In this document: positions 58,828 through 64,000 of the stretch, piece after piece
Numbering within the stretch: position 1 is the stretch's first letter
Layout of the letters: every line of letters starts with the position of its first letter
Assembly: GCA_947074145.1 (NCBI GenBank)
Contig: CAMTOJ010000009.1
Location: 1 to 64,000, forward strand
DNA from: an uncultured Bacteroidales bacterium
Lineage (GTDB): Bacteria; Bacteroidota; Bacteroidia; Bacteroidales; JAUNSR01
Direction: 5' to 3'
DNA length: 64,000 nucleotides
Program-made: the position numbers and the translations under genes
Notes under the pieces: generated by a model
The model's database searches: none
What the model saw: only the letters and a program-made list of their open reading frames with translations
Told to the model about the DNA's origin: nothing

Positions 58828-59037
58828 TTATTTTTTAGAACATTCTTTTTTGTCTTTAGTACATTCCTGCTTTTTAGAGCAAGATTCAGCTTTTTCTTTT
58901 TTCTCTTTAGTGCACTCCTGTTTCTTTTCTTTGCAGCACTCTTTTTTTGGTTTTTCTTTTGTTTCTGTCTGTGCAGATACCATAGTTGTTGCTCCACAAG
59001 CAACGATTAAAGCGAAGGAAAGAAGTAATTTTTTCAT
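58828..59037 (-). CDS. Small exported Cys/Lys-rich repeat peptide
   Basis: 69 residues. A clear signal peptide (MKKLLLSFALIVACGATTMV, cleaved after SAQ at about 23) leaves a 46-residue mature peptide with 18 Lys and 6 Cys, and almost no hydrophobic residues. It contains two near-identical units, QECTKEKKE and QECTKDKKE, and an adjacent CC pair. It has its own promoter candidate (59116-59145) and terminator, so it looks like a real independent gene. I know no characterised family; metal binding or a disulfide-linked periplasmic role are guesses. Confidence 0.75.
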   Translation of the reverse strand: MKKLLLSFALIVACGATTMVSAQTETKEKPKKECCKEKKQECTKEKKEKAESCSKKQECTKDKKECSKK

Positions 59038-59115
59038 ATTCCTGTAATTTTAAATTATTTATTAATATTCCGATTATCTTATTGTAATACAATGTTTTTA
59101 AGCACTCTTGTTTCC

Positions 59116-59145
59116 CAAATATATGAAATATATCATAAACTCAAT
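59116..59145 (-). promoter_or_regulatory. Candidate promoter of the Cys/Lys-rich peptide
   Basis: On the minus strand ATTG (59145-59142), 18 nt, then TATATTTG (59123-59116): a full -7 match with a 3/4 -33. Leader of about 70 nt. Confidence 0.45.
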
Positions 59146-59208
59146 ATTCACTATATTTTTTTAATATCTTTCAATACATTTTATATTTATAACACAAAAA
59201 GGGGTCAC

Positions 59209-59892
59209 TTATATAGAAGAATCTTTCAAAATCAACAATGATTCAGGTCCCATATTAAAGAGCAGATCAACAATACTTAAATTAGGTCTGAATCCCCATT
59301 TTTGACTAAATAATTGATAATATTCAATATCAATAAATTCCTTATCAGAAAGTTTATGATCCCTTTTTGGATGAATACTATATCTATAATCAGCAACTTT
59401 TTTATCATCAATAAGGATATCATTATTTAACAATAATCCCGTTTCCATATCACGCGATGGTTCGATATAATCTTCGGTCAAAATGATATTATCTTTTATA
59501 CCTATAAGATCAGAGATCATAACCATCAATTCATAATTGAAATCAAACAAGAACTCATATTTCTTATTAAAAAAAGGAGCAAAATCATCCTCGTAAAATT
59601 CAAAAAAAGGAGAACTATTATAAGTACTTCTTATTGCATACCAATGTTGATGTCGCCAGTTCGCATGATCTGAAACTCTTATATCTCTAATATTACGTTT
59701 CATTCCACCCGAGCTCTCAATAGGTATTGACAATGATTGTCTGTCATTTGCAGAACCTATAAAACAACGATTTCTGTAGGTCTGCTTTATATAGTTTTCC
59801 TTCGTTTCAAGAAATACCTGCTTATATTTATAAAGTTTCGAATAATATTCGATAGGAGCAAGGTAAGCTGTTGATAGAATTATTGAATCCAT
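59209..59892 (-). CDS. WbqC-like family protein
   Basis: 227 residues, no signal peptide, beginning ILSTAYLAPIEYYSKLYKYKQVFLETKENYIKQTYRNRCFI, the WbqC pattern. The family occurs near sugar and envelope gene sets and is biochemically uncharacterised; an enzymatic role in glycan modification has been suggested from context. It follows lepB on the same strand but a terminator lies between them. Confidence 0.85.
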   Translation of the reverse strand: MDSIILSTAYLAPIEYYSKLYKYKQVFLETKENYIKQTYRNRCFIGSANDRQSLSIPIESSGGMKRNIRDIRVSDHANWRHQHWYAIRSTYNSSPFFEFYEDDFAPFFNKKYEFLFDFNYELMVMISDLIGIKDNIILTEDYIEPSRDMETGLLLNNDILIDDKKVADYRYSIHPKRDHKLSDKEFIDIEYYQLFSQKWGFRPNLSIVDLLFNMGPESLLILKDSSI

Positions 59893-59980
59893 AATTGAAT
59901 ATACATTATATAAGATAGAAGAATATGAAGAAGGTTTAATTGATAGTTATTTTTTTAATCTATTTTTCAATATCATTTTA

Positions 59981-60031
59981 AAACAAAAATGCCATAGTTT
60001 TAATCTTCATAATAATAAGATCAAAACTATG
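59981..60031 (-). terminator. Terminator of lepB
   Basis: A 9-bp stem (59993-60001 with 60023-60031) continued by a 5-bp helix after one mismatch, with a minus-strand T-rich exit. Confidence 0.75.
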
Positions 60032-60066
60032 ACAAAAATTATTCTTTACCAATCGAAAGAAATGAT

Positions 60067-61551
60067 TTATAGATTAGTTACACATCTGAATAATCTATTT
60101 ATTCTTATTCCTCCTTTAAACATAGGTTTATCCTTTTCAAGAGAGAGCCAAACAAACACAGGCGATCCTACTACATGATCTTCCGGAACAAATCCCCAAG
60201 ATCTTGAATCAGCACTACGATCTCTGTTGTCTCCCATCATCCAATAATAATCCATCATAAAAGTATAAGAAGTCGTTTCTTTACCATTTATAAAATAACG
60301 TCCATCTTTAACCTCCATCTTATTATCTTCATAGTTAACAATACATCTCTTATAAAGAGCATAATTATCGGGAGTCAACTCAATTGTCGCACCCTTTTTC
60401 GGAATCCAAATAGGTCCATAATTAGCACGTGTCCAATTCTCATCATAACCTAAAGGATAAGTTGCACCACCCATAAATCCTGGTTCTGGAACTATTTTTG
60501 TGACAATGCTCATCTTTTCGGCTTTTTCCAAAGCTTCTTGAGTCAATGGCATCTTATATATAGGGTTGAATCGGCCATTAGCTTTAGGTGTAAATCCAAG
60601 AAATTCCAAGAGCATTTTTCCTTCTCCAGGTCTGTCTTCCGAACTCATATTCCCACTCTCATCAACCACTCCGCGATCATCTTTATTTACGCCAAGCGCT
60701 TCCCAGTTTTGCTCGCCAAAACGTGTTCCGTTTGTTTCTACAAAATAAGCAAGCTGCATATTTTTAGGATTAGCAATCTTTTCGCTATTTATAAAAACCT
60801 GATTTTCTATGATTTGCAAAGTATCTCCTGGTAACCCGATACAACGTTTTACATAATTCTCACGTCTGTCCACAGGACGATAAATAACCTCCCCAAATAT
60901 TCCGGGATTACGTAGTATTGTTTTTTCACCACCATTATAATAACACAATGTATAATAATCAGGATTTTGAATCTTGGTACAAACAGTATCTCCGGCAGGG
61001 AAATTAAAAACCACAATATCATTTCTCTCAATATCTTTGAAACCCTTCAATCTTTTATATCCCCATTGAGGCCAATCAATATACGATTTAGTATTCACAA
61101 TCGGCAAAGTATGTTGAGCTAAAGGGAAAGACAATGGAGTATTCGGAATTCTCGGACCGTAAGTCATTTTACTCACAAAAAGATAATCTCCGACCAATAA
61201 TGACTTTTCAAGAGAAGATGTAGGTATCTGATAATTCTGAAAAAAGAAAGTATTTATAAAATAAACTGCTACCAATGCAAACACAATGGCATCAACCCAT
61301 TCCATTACTTTTTTTACACTCTTATTTTTTGATTTCTTCCAAAATGTCCAAGGAATAAACTTGGTATAATAAATATCCACGATGAAAGGAAGAATTATAA
61401 AAAGAAAAGGGTTTCCGACCCAAATAACCCATGCAATACAAAGTATACACCAAAGCACACAGCGTATTATCTGTCCTTTTGTTGGTCGTCTTTGAAAACC
61501 TCTGGTTATAACCTCCTCTTCCTTTTGGGAATTATTAATTTCTGATGACAT
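60067..61551 (-). CDS. lepB: Signal peptidase I, large Bacteroidetes form
   Basis: 494 residues. Hydrophobic segments near 28-62 and 88-103 precede the catalytic domain. The nucleophile is Ser113 in IPTSSLEKSLLVGD, the general base Lys235 in YVKRCIGLPGD, and MMGDNRDRSADSRSWGFV is box E. It removes signal peptides on the periplasmic face of the inner membrane. The protein is much longer than E. coli-type minimal enzymes because of insertions between the conserved boxes. It follows dapB by 67 nt. Confidence 0.96.
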   Translation of the reverse strand: MSSEINNSQKEEEVITRGFQRRPTKGQIIRCVLWCILCIAWVIWVGNPFLFIILPFIVDIYYTKFIPWTFWKKSKNKSVKKVMEWVDAIVFALVAVYFINTFFFQNYQIPTSSLEKSLLVGDYLFVSKMTYGPRIPNTPLSFPLAQHTLPIVNTKSYIDWPQWGYKRLKGFKDIERNDIVVFNFPAGDTVCTKIQNPDYYTLCYYNGGEKTILRNPGIFGEVIYRPVDRRENYVKRCIGLPGDTLQIIENQVFINSEKIANPKNMQLAYFVETNGTRFGEQNWEALGVNKDDRGVVDESGNMSSEDRPGEGKMLLEFLGFTPKANGRFNPIYKMPLTQEALEKAEKMSIVTKIVPEPGFMGGATYPLGYDENWTRANYGPIWIPKKGATIELTPDNYALYKRCIVNYEDNKMEVKDGRYFINGKETTSYTFMMDYYWMMGDNRDRSADSRSWGFVPEDHVVGSPVFVWLSLEKDKPMFKGGIRINRLFRCVTNL

Positions 61552-61618
61552 ATCTATTGATTTATCGTTTTTATTAAAACCTAATTTATATCTTTTATCT
61601 ATAAAAATATGACGATAA

Positions 61619-62335
61619 TTACAATTTCATCATATCGTCCATAGTGTAAAAACCCTTTTTATCATGAAGAAACTCAGCAGCAACAACAGCTCCCAAGGCA
61701 AAACCTTCTCTGCTTTTTGCATCATGTGTCATTGATATAGTATCAACTCCTGACTCATATATTATGGTATGAATACCCGGTACTTCATCACGACGGAAAG
61801 CAGTAATTCCAACTTCATCTAACGATGGAGTCTGTGTTTCATTCCATTTTGTCTTTGAATCAAGATTTTCAATAAGTCCTTCAGCAAGAGAGATTGCTGT
61901 TCCACTCGGAGAATCAAGTTTATGAATATGATGAGTTTCCTCCATTCTTACATCATACTGAGGAAACTTATTCATAATTCTTGCAAGATATTTATTCAAA
62001 GCAAAGAATATATTTACACCAATACTATAATTAGATGCATAAAAAAATGTTTGAGCTCCATCTTTACAAGCCTCTTTGATCTCATCCATTTTAGACAACC
62101 AACCTGTGGTTCCTGCAACTACAGGAATATGTGCGGCAAAACACTTAGCATAATTATCCATTGCCGATGTTGGCATAGAAAACTCTATCGCGACATCTGA
62201 ATTCTTAAATTCACTTGATTCAAAATCCTCCTGATTATCTTTATCAATTTTTACAACAACTTCATGACCTCTTTCAAGAGCTATTTTTTCGATGATATGG
62301 CCCATTTTGCCATATCCTATTAGAGCTATTTTCAT
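61619..62335 (-). CDS. dapB: 4-hydroxy-tetrahydrodipicolinate reductase
   Basis: 238 residues: Rossmann motif IGYGKMGHIIE, and the substrate motif EETHHIHKLDSPSGTA with the catalytic His pair and Lys. It reduces hydroxy-tetrahydrodipicolinate in lysine and diaminopimelate synthesis, so it supplies the precursor that MurE (39000-40454) is predicted to use. First gene of a probable dapB-lepB unit. Confidence 0.96.
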   Translation of the reverse strand: MKIALIGYGKMGHIIEKIALERGHEVVVKIDKDNQEDFESSEFKNSDVAIEFSMPTSAMDNYAKCFAAHIPVVAGTTGWLSKMDEIKEACKDGAQTFFYASNYSIGVNIFFALNKYLARIMNKFPQYDVRMEETHHIHKLDSPSGTAISLAEGLIENLDSKTKWNETQTPSLDEVGITAFRRDEVPGIHTIIYESGVDTISMTHDAKSREGFALGAVVAAEFLHDKKGFYTMDDMMKL

Positions 62336-62544
62336 TGTTTATAATTTCGTTTATTAAGTATCTCCGTATTAACTATAAGAACTTCTTTGTTTATATATAT
62401 TAAATTTTACCTAAAATTAAACTGAAAAATCGTTATTTATTGAATAATATTCATGAATTAAATCAACAATTTTCCATGTTTAGTAGTTCATATCAAGACA
62501 AATATACGCAATTTGAATAAATATGGTTCTCAAATAGTGTAGTT

Positions 62545-63822
62545 ATGGAACAAATACTCCAATATGCATGGAAATACAGATTATTTAATCAATCTGATTT
62601 ACGTACAACAGACGGTCATAATTTTGAAATTTTAGACGTCGGAATACATAATTCCGATGGGGGACCCGACTTCTTTAATGCCAAGATAAAATATAATGAT
62701 ACTGTTTGGGCAGGAAATGTAGAAATACATAATAACTCTTCCGATTGGTATCTTCATTCTCACCATAAAGACAAAAAATATGATTCTGTTATATTAAATG
62801 TTGTAACAAACCACGATAGTGAAATCTACAGAACCAACGGCGACAAAATAACTCAGTTTATCATTGACGTTCCTTCGAAAATCATCAATGATTATAAGTT
62901 TCTATCAAATGAAAGCAAATCTCTCATTCCTTGTTCCATGCGCCTTTGTGAAATACCATCTATATATGTTGAAGATTGGAAAACCTCTCTCGTTAGTGAA
63001 AGACTAAATAATAAAGCTGATCATTTCAGAAATCTTGTTGATCATTTCACTGGTGATTGGAATGCGGCATTCTATGTTTTATTTTCCAGAAGTTTCGGAA
63101 CCGGAATTAATAGTGACAGTTTTGAAAGACTAACAAGAGCAACTCCTCTTAATTTTCTAAAACGTCATATAGATTCAATACTTCAAACTGAAGCTATTTT
63201 GTTAGGACAAGCAGGTTTACTTGATGACGATTTACAATTGGCATATTATAAGATTCTCAAAAGAGAATATTCTATTTTAAAAAGTAAGTTTTCTTTAAAA
63301 CCTATTGAACGTTCAAGCTGGCAATTTTTCAGACTTCGACCGACAGCATTTCCTCATCTTCGTATCGCTATGCTTTCGGCTGTTCTTCATAAAAACACAG
63401 ATATTTTCTCTTTGATAACAGAATTAAAGAAAGAAGATATGTTTGAAAATATTAATAAGCTATTCAAAATAACGCCAAATCCCTATTGGGAAAATCACTA
63501 TAATTTCAATGAAAACGAAACGACACATTCAGTTTCGCTCGGAAGGCAAACAATAAATTCTATTATTATCAATAGTATAATACCGGCTCTTTATGCATAT
63601 GGTGAACATTATAATATGGTAAGATATAAAGATCTTGCATTTCTATTATTAGAAAAGATTCCATATGAAAATAATTTATATGTAAGGAATTTCAAAAACT
63701 CAGGAATTGAGATTACAAATGCATATGATTCACAAGCCTTAATTCAATTATTCAAAGAATATTGCCAAAAGAAGAAGTGTATGTATTGCAGATTTGGAGC
63801 TAAACTTATTGGGAAATGTTGA
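62545..63822 (+). CDS. DUF2851 family protein
   Basis: 425 residues beginning with the family start (QILQYAWKYRLFNQSDLRTTDGHNFEILDVGIHNSDGGPDFFNAKI) followed by WAGNVEIHNNSSDWYLHSHHKD. The motif of Asp/Glu residues in the first 90 residues (DGGPDF, GNVEIH) resembles a PD-(D/E)xK nuclease core, but that is only my reading. It ends with a Cys-containing tail (CQKKKCMYCRFG). Uncharacterised, widespread in Bacteroidetes. Divergent from dapB across 209 nt. Confidence 0.9.
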   Translation: MEQILQYAWKYRLFNQSDLRTTDGHNFEILDVGIHNSDGGPDFFNAKIKYNDTVWAGNVEIHNNSSDWYLHSHHKDKKYDSVILNVVTNHDSEIYRTNGDKITQFIIDVPSKIINDYKFLSNESKSLIPCSMRLCEIPSIYVEDWKTSLVSERLNNKADHFRNLVDHFTGDWNAAFYVLFSRSFGTGINSDSFERLTRATPLNFLKRHIDSILQTEAILLGQAGLLDDDLQLAYYKILKREYSILKSKFSLKPIERSSWQFFRLRPTAFPHLRIAMLSAVLHKNTDIFSLITELKKEDMFENINKLFKITPNPYWENHYNFNENETTHSVSLGRQTINSIIINSIIPALYAYGEHYNMVRYKDLAFLLLEKIPYENNLYVRNFKNSGIEITNAYDSQALIQLFKEYCQKKKCMYCRFGAKLIGKC

Positions 63823-63858
63823 TTTTCTATTAAAGAAAAGGGAATAGATATAAAAAAC

Positions 63859-63890
63859 AAAGTGACGAGTCCTCACGGATTCGTCACCTT
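63859..63890 (+). terminator. Terminator of the DUF2851 gene
   Basis: An 11-bp stem including one G-U pair (63862-63872 with 63877-63887), 4-nt loop, and a modest T-rich tail, 40 nt after the stop. The remaining sequence to 64000 shows no feature. Confidence 0.65.
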
Positions 63891-64000
63891 TAACAATGTT
63901 TTCGTGAACTAATTACTTTTTTTACCTTATTACTATCTACATAAACTAATTTACTGAAAAATCATAGTTTATTGTTAATGATTTAATGTGTTATCTGTTT

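Noticed and set aside
1-64000. tRNA, rRNA, riboswitch, prophage or insertion sequence
   Set aside because: Reading the intergenic stretches on both strands, I found no cloverleaf, rRNA segment, classic riboswitch core, integrase or transposase. A covariance-model scan (tRNAscan-SE, Rfam) would be needed to exclude small RNAs.

Overview
The window is a 64 kb, AT-rich chromosomal segment from a member of the Bacteroidetes, most likely order Bacteroidales. The evidence is the hybrid two-component regulator fused to an AraC domain, C-terminal type IX secretion (T9SS-like) sorting domains, the Bacteroidetes form of the division and cell-wall (dcw) cluster, a large LepB, WbqC and DUF2851 proteins, and several candidate promoters with the Bacteroidetes -7 motif TAnnTTTG. 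I cannot name the genus. I see no rRNA, tRNA, CRISPR array, prophage, transposase or integrase.

Layout. 1-7.2 kb: the first codons of araD, an SSS-family sugar symporter, and a two-gene unit of a 1023-residue TPR protein and an outer-membrane barrel. 7.3-12.4 kb: a small GNAT-like acetyltransferase, a striking 88-bp inverted repeat (7664-7751), an M16 peptidase, an MnmA-type tRNA thiolase, alanine dehydrogenase and a small predicted outer-membrane protein. 12.4-28.1 kb: an accessory, secretion-oriented block. Two paralogous lamin-tail/CotH proteins flank a hybrid two-component regulator, a GH78 alpha-L-rhamnosidase and an M6 metalloprotease; three of these carry T9SS-like tails. 28.4-43.9 kb: one long minus-strand dcw operon, rsmH-ftsL-ftsI-murE-mraY-murD-ftsW-murG-murC-ftsQ-ftsA-ftsZ-yqeY. 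mraZ, murF and ddl are not in it. 43.9-44.6 kb: an intergenic region with four 22-bp-phased palindromes. 44.6-64 kb: mainly housekeeping genes (Ig-like lipoprotein, DUF3108, cysS, thioredoxin-like, lolD, tcdA, upp, nadB, pckA, wbqC-like, lepB, dapB, DUF2851), plus a tiny Cys/Lys-rich exported peptide.

How the genes fit together. The dcw operon makes the lipid-linked peptidoglycan precursor (MurE, MurD, MurC, MraY, MurG) and the divisome that uses it (FtsZ/A/Q/L/W/I). dapB, elsewhere in the window, supplies the diaminopimelate that MurE is predicted to add. The 12-28 kb block looks like regulated extracellular degradation of rhamnose-containing glycan and protein, but it has no SusC/SusD pair.

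I did not find a clear new multi-gene system. The best leads are the phased palindrome array beside the dcw operon, the nested inverted repeat at 7.7 kb, the paired CotH/lamin-tail secreted proteins, and the Cys/Lys-rich peptide.
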